64,000 bases of DNA, taken from assembly GCF_030704535.1 (NCBI RefSeq), contig NC_081822.1, forward strand, positions 12,827,001 to 12,891,000, read 5' to 3'. The translations under genes and the position numbers were made by a program. This stretch comes from Vitis vinifera (Eukaryota > Streptophyta > Magnoliopsida > Vitales > Vitaceae). This document shows, piece after piece, positions 1 to 12,500 of this stretch. A model generated the notes under the pieces. The model saw only the letters and a program-made list of their open reading frames with translations, made no database searches and was not told where the DNA came from. Within the stretch, counting starts at the first letter, position 1, and every line of letters starts with the position of its first letter.

Positions 1-464
1 AAGAATATTGTATAGAATATTTCCTAAATTAATATATTATTGTAATATTAGATTTCCTTATAAAATAAGGAAGGTTGTTGGAAATATCACTATAAATATT
101 CTAGGTTATAAGAAAAAAAAGTTATGAGATGGAGATAGTTTATGAAGACTGTGTGGATAAAGACTATAAAGACTACGTGGATAAAGATGTGAGAAAAAAC
201 AAGAGGCATCTGGTGGAATGAGATGACTCATGGTAAGATATGGATACAAAGAGTGGGGAAACATGGAATGTTTCGGGAACTCCATAGTTGTATCTAGTTT
301 TGCCCTCTGTAATATTCTCTATTGTATAATGGAATGATTCTTTCTCATCCGTGAACATAAACATGGTTGACCAAATAATGTTAAAACCTTGTGTACTGAT
401 TGTTTTATCTTTATGTTCTTAATCTAACATTATTGGTATTAAAGCTTCCGCTAACAGAACAAAC
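1..464. repeat. Diverged LTR-like repeat, copy A
   Basis: This stretch recurs at 514-955 in the same order and orientation with many substitutions. Shared blocks include the opening AAGAATATTGTATAGAATAT, a TATAAATATT box near 92-101 in this copy, a block around 300-345 (GGAATGATTCTTTCTCATC) and the closing ATTAAAGCTTCC. The layout resembles a Ty1/copia LTR with its promoter and R region, but no primer-binding site or coding region is attached. Its left end may lie outside the window. Confidence 0.55.
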
Positions 465-513
465 TTTGTTAAGAAGTGTCCCAAATTCCAAATTAGTAAA
501 AAAAAAATTTGTA

Positions 514-955
514 AAGAATATTGTATAGAATATTTCATAAATTAATATATTATTGTAATATTACATTTTCTTGTAAAATGAAGAAGGTTATTTGGAAATA
601 TCTTTATTTTGGGTTATGAGGGGAAAAAGTCATAATATGGAGATGGATTTGTAGAGATTATATGAGGTGGATAGAGATGTGAGAGAGAACGAAAAATACT
701 TAATGGAACGAGGGAGCTCATAATAGGGTATGAATACAAGGCTGGGGAAACATAGGATTTTTTGAGAACCCAATAATTGTATCTAGTTTTATCCTCTATA
801 ATATTCTCTATTGTATAGTGGAATGATTCTTTCTCATCTGTGGACGTAGGTATGGTTGATCAAACCATGTCAAAACCTCATGTATCGTATGTGATTATTT
901 TATCTTTCTGTTCTTGATAACATTGTTTACATTAAAGCTTCCATTAACATAACAA
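514..955. repeat. Diverged LTR-like repeat, copy B
   Basis: This is the second copy of the repeat at 1-464, offset by 513 bases and separated from it by about 50 bases. It starts with AAGAATATTGTATAGAATAT and ends near ATTAAAGCTTCC. The TATAAATATT box of copy A is not preserved. Two LTR-like units this close with no internal retroelement sequence suggest recombination between nested LTRs, or a local tandem duplication. Confidence 0.55.
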
Positions 956-2257
956 TAGATTTGACTCCTTAATGATGTTGGGGTGGGAGGGGATCCCGTC
1001 CAATATGTTATGTTCAATCTATTAGGGATGATGTTCGATAGCTTCAATGCCTACCATTTCCTGTTTTATGCATTTCTTTGGGAGTACTAAAGCAAAAAAT
1101 TAAAAAAAAAAACATTTAGCTTTCGAACTTTAGTTCAATATGCTTTCGGAGCTTAGTAAAGCAGTTGGCATGCTCTACATGGCACTTAAGAATGGTTGAT
1201 TTTTTTGTCTACTACCTGTTAAACTTTCATTAGGATTTTGAATATATCAAATTCTTCTACATTTGTGAAGCAGGTGATAGTCCTTGAGCTCTCTCTTTTG
1301 TACTTCATACGTAGCCATCATGCAATTCGTGTTCATTTCAATCAATTGTTTACCTTTAATCTTCCTAGTTCACACCTTTGTTTGTAACATGTTTTTCCTT
1401 TTTCCCTTTTTTATTTGATTGTTCCAAGGGAAAAAAAAAACTATTCGGCCAGAGGAAATAGAACAATTTGGTCCTAGCTCCTCTTTTTTTTTTTTTTTTT
1501 TTTATTTCATAATTGAGTCTTAGGCCTTTTGTAATAGCACTCATTTGTGGACGCTTGAGGTGGACCACTCCAAACCTTCTAGAACTCTTACTAGACCAAA
1601 GTACCAAGAAAAATCAGAGATGAATCGGGTTCAAATAAAGAACTTCCATCCATGTTGTCTTTGTCTTCGTAAGACAGAAGGGATCACTCGTGGAAAATTT
1701 TGTTTGCCTTGCTTGATAAAGAGGTTAGCTTCCCATTCTTATCGGTTTAGATACAAGGCTCTTACTTCAAATCTTATTGGTAATGGTCCCTTGATCCTTA
1801 GCCGCTGGTCCTTGGGACCATGAACCAAATTGGTGCACACTTTTGAGGTTCATGATGTTCTTGGAGGATGGGATAATCTAATCTTATGAATAGTTTCCAG
1901 GGATTTCTCCAACTCAAGCTTTGTTGGCTTCATTGCTACATATGTCATTATCCTTTTGGATGCTCAAGATAAACCCATGACATCTATCTTGCTTTCTATC
2001 ACAGTGGATCCTCTTGCCCCAACGATTGAGGAAGAGTTTGTTAACCGATGTCGGGTCTGATTATGGCCTGGGCCACCAATTGGGCTAAGCCCAGGCCATT
2101 AAACGTCTGAAAACCTAGAGTGACGTGACAACCCGATTCACAAAATCTCATGGAGAAAGCCCGACTCCCAAATGCGTCCCTCGAAGCTCTGGTCAGGACT
2201 CTGGTGTGGCCTTTTCAAATTCCAGCTCTATCACCCTCGCTGCGCTAGGGTTTAGAA
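956..2257. other. Intergenic region upstream of the 420-aa unknown gene
   Basis: There is no supported gene here. The region has a long poly-T run near 1482-1503 and short open frames without recognisable protein signals. The last 150 bases are GC-richer and probably hold the core promoter and 5' UTR of the gene starting at 2258. No clear TATA box is visible. Confidence 0.4.
2063..2099. repeat. 11-bp perfect inverted repeat (hairpin) upstream of start codon
   Basis: ATGGCCTGGGC at 2063-2073 is the exact reverse complement of GCCCAGGCCAT at 2089-2099, with a 15-base loop. It lies about 160 bases before the ATG at 2258, so it is in the promoter or the 5' UTR of that gene. Confidence 0.6.
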
Positions 2258-5200
2258 ATGGAGCCCATAACTTCAGTTGTTGACAAATTGAAAGGATTCG
2301 CCAAGTCCAGCCACGAATTCGTTAACGGCCTCGTTCCCCGCCGCGACCGCAATCCGGTAATTCCAATATTCTCCCTTCAGTTGTTTATTTTCTTCATTCA
2401 ATGGTGCTGCCTGATGTTTGATTATCTTCTTTATTGTTTATTGTTATAAAGGCTGATTTTTTTATATGCGCCGCCCATTTACTCAGTCTATACGACTCCT
2501 GAGAAATTTTGATGTCATTTCATAACAGCATGCTGCCCCTTATTTCTAATTCACCGGAGAAACTTGCACATTTTCTTAACACGGGTTTGGATCTCAGTGA
2601 GGAAAGGGAAAGGAAGGGAAAGGAAGGAAAATGAGCTTCTTTGAATTCCTTTACTTTGTTTTTTTCTTCTTCTTGTTCAACTTCATTGGCTTTTGAATGA
2701 AGAGTTTAAAATATGTGTGGGTTTTGCATAATTTTCATTTCATATAATCAGGGAAGACAAATGGAGTGATACGCAACCAGTGAAGCAGGAAATTAGTGAT
2801 ATGAAATTCTTGATAGAACAAGTTTAACTGGGTTGGGCTTTTGATTTTAGAGAACTCAGTTTTAGAGTTTTTAAATGCAACTTTATATCCATTTCATCTA
2901 CCTTAGAACACTGTTATTTTTTTTCTTGGTTTCTTTTGAGATGTTTAATATTCTTTCTTTTATATAAAGGGGTTTGCTATTGGATCATTTGGACACTTGA
3001 TTCTAGAATTATTATCCAATGTGAAACAGTAGAACTAATTTGCCCTTTCTTTAGCAAGTTGGAGAAAACTTGCTTCATGCGTGTCAATGAAGCTCATTTC
3101 CAGATATGAAAGATAATCTACATGTGATGTAGAGAATTAGTCACTTTGATGACTTCAATTTTGTTTTGAAGAAAGGCATCCCTCAAATTTCCATGGACAA
3201 CTTATTTGAAGACTACAAAAAGACTTGGCAAAATTTTTTTTAGGAAAGGCAGAGCGATGGGTGACTAGTTTCTTAAGCTTTAGGGTCAATGCAGTAATAC
3301 TAGAATTGTTTATAGGCAACATGCATTTATCAAAAAGCTCAAAGATTACTTTAACAATATGTGTTTAATGGTTTCTCAGAATGACCCGAGCTTATCATGG
3401 AACAATGCCTTCTCCGGTGTTGTTGATGTTTCTCTTTGTTTTTGTGTTGCTTTGAGGTGTTTCTTTGTATACATCCTGTGTACTTTGGAACGCCTTCTCC
3501 AGCATTACTTTTTATAAATTGATTTTGATTATCTATCAAAAAAAAATCACGGAACAATGCCACTTAGATAAATTAAAATTTTGCTTTTTTTTCTTCCTTA
3601 CTAGGCATGAGTAGGAAGAATTTATTTTTGGTTGATAGAGATGACCAACCTTTCATTCAACCTTTGGGAAGGAATATACTATGATTTTGCAGGATTTAAA
3701 AATCCTAGCCCTATATCTAAATCTAGAAATTAGTATGTTGCTTTCTTATATTTTCTTTTTGTTTATCTCTCAATAAGTCAGAGAAAAGAACCTTTCATCC
3801 TAATAAAAAAAATAAGGATTGGTTGAGAGAAATATGTACACAATTAAAATCTCTTAATCCATTTTTCTTGACTTTTCCTTCCATAAATTCTCTGCCTTGA
3901 GGAGCACACTGGCACAGTTATGAGTTATCTTTAGCTGCATCGACATCACTAAGTCTTTCTAGAGAATCTGCAGTCATTTAATGCAGTCTTGAGCTTCTTA
4001 TGCTTGTTTACAAAAACAAAAATTCCACCATCTGCCATCTCCTGTTACCAAGGATCATAGTTTCAATCAAGTCATTGCTGATACAGCATTACTACATGGT
4101 TTCAAGCCATACAAGTTCCAGAGCCAATATGCTCTCCATCATTCAATGTGGAATTGACATTTGACAATAAAATATATGTTTCTAGTGGAAAAATAATTAT
4201 ACTTGAAATACTAAATTTTTTAAATTATTGATATTATCATAGATCTACCAAAGCAAGTATTTTTATGATTATTTAAGCAAGTTAAGAAATAATAAATGTT
4301 TTTTATTAATTTGTTGAGTACATCTATTGTACTGTTTTTAAAGAAGATTACTTTTTGGAATATTTTGAACTTTTCAACTAGAGTATTTTATGTGTCATTG
4401 TTATTAAACTGAGATGCCACAACTGATTTGTCTCAAGATATCTAGTTTGCAGCCGACACCACAACTTTGAACTATGCCTGCTATCAATTTACTTTGATAA
4501 AGTCCTTGACGATTCATGAAAAGTGCACACATCTAAGCATTTGAAGCACTGGAAATATTGAAAAGGAGGAATCGCTATTATTATTTTCCAGGTGCTACAA
4601 AAATTATGGGGGTGATATCCATGTGGATCTAAAATGATAATTTTTTAATTAATAGATAGTAAGAGTCTTTCCCCCATCAACTGATAACTTTTGAATTAAT
4701 AGATAGTAAGAGTCTTTCCCCCATCAAGTCTTGCCCATGTCCTGTTAAACTCCTATTGATTATTGCACCTTGTGTATCTGCTTTCACAATAGCATCGATC
4801 CATTCAACCACAGCCACAAATAGCATTTAAACTACAATATTCAGGGCCAGACTTGGAATTATTGCTGCACCTTCTCCTAGGTATTCAGAAGAATCATAAA
4901 TGTGATAGTTTCCTCCCATGATATTAGTTAAGTTTATGAGATGGTGTGGTTACGAAAAAACCATTTGAGATCTCATGACTCTTCTACTTGCATTCATGGT
5001 CAAATTTCGAATTGCAATATAATATCCTGAATCTGATAGGCACTCATCTTATGCTTCTTCTATTTGCAATTTTTTCTTTGATTTTATTGGTTTCATAATA
5101 AGCCGCGTGATGTCTTATAGGGCTTTACCATTCTTCCTACAATGTCTTTTCAGATAGAAATCTTGAAGAGGTTGCAGCGGGAAGCATTTTCAGATTTGAT

Positions 5201-6812
5201 GAAGCTTAGAGACCGACAAGATAAGGTTGAGCGAATACTATCCTACAAATCTTCCACTGGAAGCCCATTCAAAGAAGCCAATACCCATGTAATGGGAGAG
5301 GTTGATGTCTTAGGGGCTTTATTGATGAAGGATAATGTTGATCAGCAGGATTATGATGCCTTTAATAGAGCTGGAATGAGAACTGGAATTGATTCAAGGT
5401 TCACTTTCAAAACGACGATTCGACAGAGTGACACTCTTGTAGCTGAGTTTGCGGCCAGCCAGAAAGGCCAGGGGTATCTTGGTCATGACTTTGGAAGTCC
5501 ACTTTCACTAGCAAAAGTGCTTTATGTGGCTAATGTTAGTGACTGGTTTTCTGCAGTTGCAGTGCCAGTCGGAGCTCAATGCAGGGATGTTGGATTTGCT
5601 ACAGATTCTGCTCACCAGGTACTATCTATTTGGTAATTTATATTGTTGGGCTAGTAGTGAAATATTTTATGCGTACGTCAATAAAGTCACTATATACCTG
5701 TTGGTCTAAATGGTTGGTGACCATTGATTACATGCACTTGGAAGGTTTTTCAGCCTGCAAGTGCACTTTGTTGGATGCTTTTAACCTTGTAGTGGAAATA
5801 CATATCACCCACTTCTCACACTTATGTTCAGGCATTAAAGTTTGTGGATTAGTATTTTCTTTTTCTTTTTGGTTTCCACTTTTGTGGAAATAATATTTCT
5901 TCATAGACAGAACATTAGATTGAATATATTAATGTGCATGGTGTTATTCTGTTGTAGCAGCAATTTGGTTTCACAATTAACTTATAAGGAATCATGGTGG
6001 TGGTGCACTTTTTGCTCCTAATGTGTTTCCTCATTAAATTCCATTCCTATTAATACTGAGCCTTCTAATTTATATCTGGTGGGTTAATGATGATTTTATC
6101 TTGTACTTGGCAGGGAAAGGGTCTTACTGATTTTTCATCTTTTGGGCCACCAATTTTGAATCAACATAATGGTAGTGCCATTGGCTTAATGGTGAGAAAA
6201 TCGAAGCTTGTTGCTTCCTTAGCTCAGTTTGCTTCTGGACTGGGAGTAGAGCCTTGCACTGATGGAATAAGGGACTGCTTCAGTACTTTTGGGCAAGTTG
6301 TCTGTCAACTTTCAGAAGGAACAAAACTCTCTCTTATGGGTCTTCACCAAGTGCCTAGACCATTAAGTCAACAGTTCAGGCTTGGAGCCCTTACAATGCC
6401 AGTAAGCATTTTGAAACTTCGTAAAGCTCCTAAGACATCCGTGGAAGCATCTGATCGCCTCTTGGGCACAGACATGGAGGAAAGGGTCTCTGCTGGATCA
6501 TTTGCTGTCATGCTTGAGTCAAAGCTTGACGATAGCACTAGAATTGGAGGTTGGATTGAGATGAAAAATTCAGGTCCCCAACATCTACAGTGGGCTCTTT
6601 CTGTGTCTGATTCCCCAGAAAATGAATTTGGATGGAGTTTGAGCTTAGGTGGGATAATCAAACGTCCCACAAGCTGGGACCATTTCCAGGCTGAAGCCTC
6701 TCTAAAATTCAATTTAGGAAAGAGATTCAGCTTGCAGCCAGGTCTTATATATGTAATGGATGGAAATGCCCAAATACCTGTTGTTATGCTCCGGTCTAGT
6801 TGGTCCTTGTGA
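2258..6812 (+). CDS. Conserved plant protein of unknown function, possible beta-barrel (3 exons, 420 aa)
   Basis: Exons are 2258-2356, 5154-5618 and 6114-6812; all junctions are phase 0 with GT-AG borders. The ATG at 2258 follows TTTAGAA and opens a short first exon. The ATG at 5142 is only intron sequence before the acceptor at 5153. The protein has a basic, helical N-terminus (residues 1-70, including EILKRLQREAFSDLMKLRDR), then a region rich in short alternating strands. The C-terminal 100 residues contain repeated amphipathic stretches such as LQWALSVSD, FGWSLSLGG and AEASLKFNL, a pattern seen in outer-membrane beta-barrels. I do not recognise a named family, so a role in an organelle outer envelope is inference only. 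Intron 1 is 2.8 kb and intron 2 is 495 bp; neither contains another recognisable gene. The gene model itself is well supported by the coding composition and consistent phase. Confidence 0.8.
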
Positions 6813-8223
6813 TCACTATTTTCATTCCAAGTTTTTTTTCCCCGCCTTTTTTGGTCTACTTTCTATGCCAACTTCCAGTTGCTGTTATTTGGGAAGCCTT
6901 TTTCTCACAAAAGGTAATGCTCTGTGGCCTTTTTTAGTCATCACATTGTAGTATTACATGGTCTTATCATTCTCATAAAAGTTTCTTTTTCGAAAATTCA
7001 GGGTAAGAAAAGAAAAAAACAAGGCACTAACTTTTAATATTTCTAACCTGGTCCTCATACATATTCAGGCCGCCCTGCACCGCCTGTGTATCCTCGTGAT
7101 GCTGCCAACCAGAACTGCACGAGTTATTGGTAACATCAAAGAACCTCATAGTAATAGCTCTGAGGTGGTTAGTTGTAGGCTTGCTTCTGGACAAGCTAAC
7201 TGGACGATAAATACTAGGCTGCTAATATGGGTCCTAGTTGATCAATAATTGTTTCAGGGAAGGAAGAATTCCTAGAAAAAGGTAGGGTGGCGAACGAGGG
7301 CCCATTGGTTTGTTTTAACTTGGACGGAGTTGCATCCTTCGATGAATCTCCAGCAAAAAAAAAGAAGAAGAGACTGCTTTGGAACCGGAAAGATATAGGA
7401 TAGAAAAGGGAGATTCTGTGCCACAGGTGACGGGTCTTGAAACCCATTATCCTGATATGCCTTGTCATCACTTCCTTGTTTGCATTTTGCAACCGTGAAT
7501 GAATATAACATACATAGTTGCAAGATGGAGTGGTGGATAGTAAAACTTGCACTCCAATGATTGAATCCGAAAATCGGGGGGTTAAAAGCCAATCTCTTCT
7601 GAAAAGAGCACCGGAAAAAGCTATCCAGAAAGGGTTTCATTCTCGTTAAAGTTGAAGTTGAAGTTGAAGTTGGGCACCCACGCATGATCAAAAGCTAGGG
7701 ATAAAATAACTCAAAGAATCCAGCAAAATCTATGATGAACTTACCCATCATTTACTCTAAAGTTCATATTCACCACGTGAATCAGAATTCCACTGCCAGG
7801 CACAAACTTGTACCGTTGTGTATTGGCTGATGAAGGTCAAGAGTCCGAGTGGCCCCTATCTCGTATGTATGATATAACAAGTCAACCACTTCCACCTGCA
7901 ACGCTAAAAATAAAATAAAACTGAACCAAACTCTGCATTAAATATAGCAAAGAAAAAAAATTGTACACCCTATGGCAATACAAAAGTCTGAAAAATTCTG
8001 ACCTTTCTGAGAATGGTTTTCAAATTTCACAACTGTTTTCAAAAAATAGTTTTTTTGAGAACTTCTAGTTTTTGAACTATTTTCAAAACTTGTTCTTCCA
8101 TATTTGTTAAAAATAAATGTCTCTTATAAAACTTAAAATATTTTCATTTTGTTTTCTTCGTTTTCAAATGTTTTCTAAAATTAATTTTTATCTTGGATGT
8201 TTTATATCAATCATTAATTATAG
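6813..8223. other. Intergenic region, 3' UTR of upstream gene then AT-rich DNA
   Basis: The first few hundred bases probably hold the 3' UTR of the gene ending at 6812. The open frames on the minus strand between 7214 and 7691 show no protein-like conservation pattern or splice context. From about 7960 the sequence becomes AT-rich, with TTTTCAAAA-type motifs typical of decayed small TIR elements. Confidence 0.4.
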
Positions 8224-8477
8224 GGTTATTTGATTAAAAGGGTCTCTCAAAATCCAATTTTTTAAATTTAACCTTCCATCCTTTTTTGGCATCATTTGGA
8301 TAAAAATATCATCATTATTTTTTTATAAAAATAACCCTTTTTTTTTAAACCAACATGTAAATACTTAAAATTAAAAATGGTATTTATATAAAAAATGGAT
8401 TATTTTTCCAGAAAAAACATGGAAATGGTTTGATTTTCAATTTTAGGGGTTATTTCATCCCTTTTAACCAAATATTT
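8224..8477. mobile_element. MITE-like element, TTTGRTTAAAAGGG family, copy 1
   Basis: The left end GGTTATTTGATTAAAAGGG (8224-8242) is matched in inverted orientation by CCCTTTTAACCAAATATTT (8459-8477), 15 of 19 positions. There is no coding capacity. Related termini occur at 32905-33419 and 34941-35094, which supports a dispersed family. I could not define a target-site duplication with certainty. Confidence 0.6.
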
Positions 8478-9422
8478 CTTAATTATATTTGTATAATCAT
8501 TTTTTAAGGTAGCTTCCAAAAGTAAGTGAAACAATTTAAGAAAATATTTCTTAAAGAACTATTTTCCGTTAAAAAAATTATTAAACATATTTTCAAATTT
8601 TAAATAAATTTTTAATTTTAATAATAAAAAATTACTTTTTAAAATAGGTGGAGAAAAAATTGTCATCACAGGATAGAAGCATGATTAATGAATGGGGACT
8701 TGTAGTTTTAAATATATGAACATGTCGTGGGGTTGTGACTAAAAGGTATTTGTTTTTTTAATTTCTTATTAAAAATAATTTATTTTTAAATTTTAAGTCG
8801 GTTATTTTTTACTTATTATAAATTGTTTGTTTAATAACAAAAAGTCATTTTAACTTATCAGGTTGTTTAAAAATAATATATTGATTTCTTTTATCTTTTA
8901 ATATTTAATAAAAATAAAATATTACAAAAATTTTAGTCTCAAGTATTTTTATTGTTTACTAAATTCGGAATCCGTAAAAATGGAGTTCAAACGAGGACAA
9001 AAAAGTAACTTTGGGTTAGGAAAATAATGAGGCCAAAAATTGGACCTTTCTCCAATTGAATTCAAAGGAGTAATGAAAAAAGGTAGGAGTCAAACTAGGA
9101 ATGGATTATGACAAATGAAAATGAAAGAAAAATATTCAAAAATCGTTGGATTTGAATTTGAATTAGAGTGGAAGATTAATAAAAATATTTTCCAAAATGT
9201 ATAGAAAAAAAAATATATATATCATGCCGCACAGTAATCTTTGTTTTCGTTCACATAAAAACAATGTGGCGGTGGCTAGGCTCCTCATACAGTCATACAG
9301 GATAGATGCAGCCAACTGTTCTGGGAGTCATTCGGAGGCTTAGAGGGTAAGTAAATTTATTTTCCCTTTTTCATATAAAAATATATATATATATTTTTTT
9401 ATTGCATTTTAATTTTGTTTTC
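8478..9422. other. AT-rich region upstream of the SKP1-like gene
   Basis: No gene is supported. The stretch 8745-8900 resembles a decayed member of the small TIR-element family seen at 16499-16773 and 61866-62156 (GTATTTGTTTTTTTAATTTCT at its left end). The 150 bases before 9422 are the likely promoter of the SKP1-like gene. Confidence 0.35.
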
Positions 9423-9430
9423 TATAAATA
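9423..9430 (+). promoter_or_regulatory. TATA box of the SKP1-like gene
   Basis: TATAAATA lies 94 bases before the ATG at 9524. That leaves room for a transcription start near 9455 and a pyrimidine-rich leader of about 70 bases. Confidence 0.65.
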
Positions 9431-9523
9431 GAGGCGCCTAGGGATAATCACACTTTCTTATTCTTCCCTTACCTTACCTCTCTGAGAAATCTAGGGTTAG
9501 GGTTTCGTTTGCAAGAACGGATC

Positions 9524-12500
9524 ATGTCGTCGTCGAGGAAGATCACTCTGAAGAGCTCCGACGGCGAGGCTTTCGACGTCGATGAAGCCGTAGCATTGGA
9601 ATCGCAGACGATCAAGCACATGATCGAGGACGACTGCGCGGACAACGGCATTCCGTTGCCGAACGTCACCAGCAAGATCTTGTCGAAGGTGATCGAATAC
9701 TGCAAAAAGCACGTGGAAGCGCCGAAGCCCGAGGAGCGTAGTGGCGTCGATGAGGAACTCAAGGCTTGGGATGCTGATTTTGTTAAAGTTGATCAGGCCA
9801 CCCTATTTGATCTCATTCTGGTTAGTTTTCGGATCTCGATTTTGAATTCTGGTTTTGATTTGTTGATTTTTTGATGTTGTAGCTATTCTAGGGTTTTGGA
9901 TCTGATCTCTTGTCGGTTTGGTGTTTCTTGTATGGTTTGATTTGATTTCGTTTGTTGTTCTGGTTTTGGTTCTTGAGAAAATTAATATAAAATTGAAATT
10001 TTCGATTATTATTAATTTTATTTTGTTTTTTGAGTTTCATTATCCCTTTTTAATACGTTCATCTTGTTTTTATTTCTGGTTGTGAACTTGCTGATAGATA
10101 TTTTAGTTTTTCCTTATCCACCTTCTCCGGTGTTTAAGATAAGTTTCTTTTAATTTTTTTTCTTGCTTTGGATGTGCACTTCAGGGCTTTCTCTTGGAGA
10201 AAAGCTACCACCGTAGCTCCTTATGTCGGGCTGGATTCCCAAGCCAAGAAAGGGTTCTTCCCATAAAACAACAGCTCTTGTTGCTTGTGTTTCCTTTTCT
10301 TCTTTTTTTTTTTTTTTTTTATATTTTTATTCTTTTCTTCGGTATTTTTCTGAAAACAATTGTGACGCACCAAAAAGTTTGTTTCATAGAAAAATTTGAA
10401 AATAGTAACAAGTCTCTTGCGGTTGAGGATCATCTTCTGAGTGCCGATCTTGTTGAATACAACAAACGTTTATGCTAAATCTGGGCCCAAATCTATTTTT
10501 GTTCTTGATTTTTATTAAGGCGATGATGCAATGGGCTTCAAACCCATTGTACTCACATGATTCGACTTAAGTTTTAAAGCATTTAATTTCATTCATGGGA
10601 TATCAACTTCTCCCTCTAAAACCTTATCTTCTCTCACAACTTTCTGTGAAACCATATTTCTTTGTTCAACTCCATGTTTCTGTCAATCAACTATGTTCTG
10701 TGTTTATGAAATGGTAACTTAACCTCTGATTTTCCAGTCATAATAATTTGTGGCTACTTAGCGACTACATATGCCTTTTAAACATGCATACTGCACTTGC
10801 ACACTTAACAGGTCCGGTTGCCTTCAACTATGTTCTGTGTTTATGAAACGGTGCCTTGACATTGGATTTGCGAGTCATAATAATTTGTGGTAACATGACA
10901 TCTGATTTGCCTGTCATAGTAAATTGTGGGAAATTATATCTGATTTTCCAGTCATAATAATTTGTGGCTACATACCCACTACATATGCTTTTTAAACCTG
11001 CATAGTGCACTTAGATGACTGCTTGCCTAATTGCTTGGATTGGCTATGCCTTGATGCAGGCATTTGGGCACCATTGAACAAAATGCGCCCGGGGCATTCC
11101 TTGCCACATTTTTTTCCCCATATTTTCTTCTGATAGGCAGGACACCGGTAGCCACTTTTATTACAATGTTTATATCATAATTGGTACTCACTCAGACAAA
11201 AAAAAAAGGTTATGTTTGATTCAGATGACTAAGATGTGGCATCTAGGAAGAAAAAGGGATGAAGTTATAAATACCTGAAGTGAGCCGTTTGAGATCTTTA
11301 ACACGTCCAGGTAAAGAGGTAAATGCAATGTAGACACCAAGCTCATCTTGCTTCTTTTGTCCTGCTCCCATTTGTTGCTGTTGCTTCCATCTGTCCTAGT
11401 CTATTATGACCTGAACTACAATTTCTGGTGGTGCTTGATCCATTAGAAAGCAGCTGACCATTTGATCCATTCAAGTATGGTACTTGGCTTGTTATTTGGC
11501 CATTAATTGGGCCAATAAACAGATTGGACATGTCATTAGAAGCAGGACTGGAGTCAAGGGAAGTGAAGGATGGTGACTTGGTGTTTTGAGCAGGTCCCAC
11601 AGGCAGCCTCTGAGCCATGTCCTTCAATTATTTTGCATGCAATCAATAAAAATGTATCCCCAAATGAAAGCAAAACAATAAAATTAACATAAGCTGTCTG
11701 ACCATTTGACTATATTGGATAATAGTATATTGAAGCATTTCCTACAGAGAATGGACACTACATAACAAATTCAATTTTACTGCTAATTAAAGTGGAATAT
11801 CATAGAGTGGCGACTTCGGCTAGCGCTGAGAAGGTTTTTTCTAGTAAGGGTGGGGGGGCTAGGGCTGAGAAGTTGGAGACCCATAAGGCCCTGGAGCTTG
11901 TCTGCGTTCCAGAAGAGGAGGTTATGGATAATCTCGCCTCTAAGTTTGTCAATTTTAGCAGCTTTGTGGGGATGCCAGTTGAGAAATTGGAGGTAAGGAA
12001 AGGGCGGGGGATGATGGTCTCAAGCGGAAAGAGATACTCTCCTTCCGCAGCTTGTATTGAGAGGGAACTCCAAAAATGAGAGTGCTCAATGAACTACAAC
12101 AGTTCCCCTCTGACTGTTAAGAGGAAGAGGAAGGAGTAACGGGGTTTCAGAACCTGTTATGTGTAGTCGCGGTTGTCTTTTGAGTGCTGGTGGGTGTTTG
12201 GAGAGTTCTTGTTTCTGCTTGGGTTTCCGGGGTGTCTCTGTTTAGATTGTATTCCTTGTGGTGGTTTTTGTGTTCTTGGATTTTTTGGGGGCTTCTCAGG
12301 GGTGGATGTTTTGGTAGGGTGGTTGGTATTCGCTTCCTCTTATCTTTTTTTTTCTTTTGCCTGCCCTATGGCCTTTTCTGTATACTATGTGTGTACTCTG
12401 TAGTTCCATTTTGCAAGCGCTTTTAATATATTCCTCTTATTTACCTATCACAAAAAAAAAGGTGGAATATCATAGAAAATAGACATATTTGCAAATGCAT

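Noticed and set aside
1365-1823. Open frames on both strands near a poly-T tract
   Set aside because: The poly-Lys stretch is a poly-T artefact and the Cys-containing plus-strand frame lacks a zinc-finger spacing I recognise.
5142-5153. ATG at 5142 as a gene start
   Set aside because: It lies in the intron immediately before a good CAG acceptor; joining from 2356 gives a continuous phase-0 protein.
7214-7691. Two overlapping minus-strand open frames after the 420-aa gene
   Set aside because: No family motif or splice context is present; they probably cover 3' UTR and intergenic DNA.
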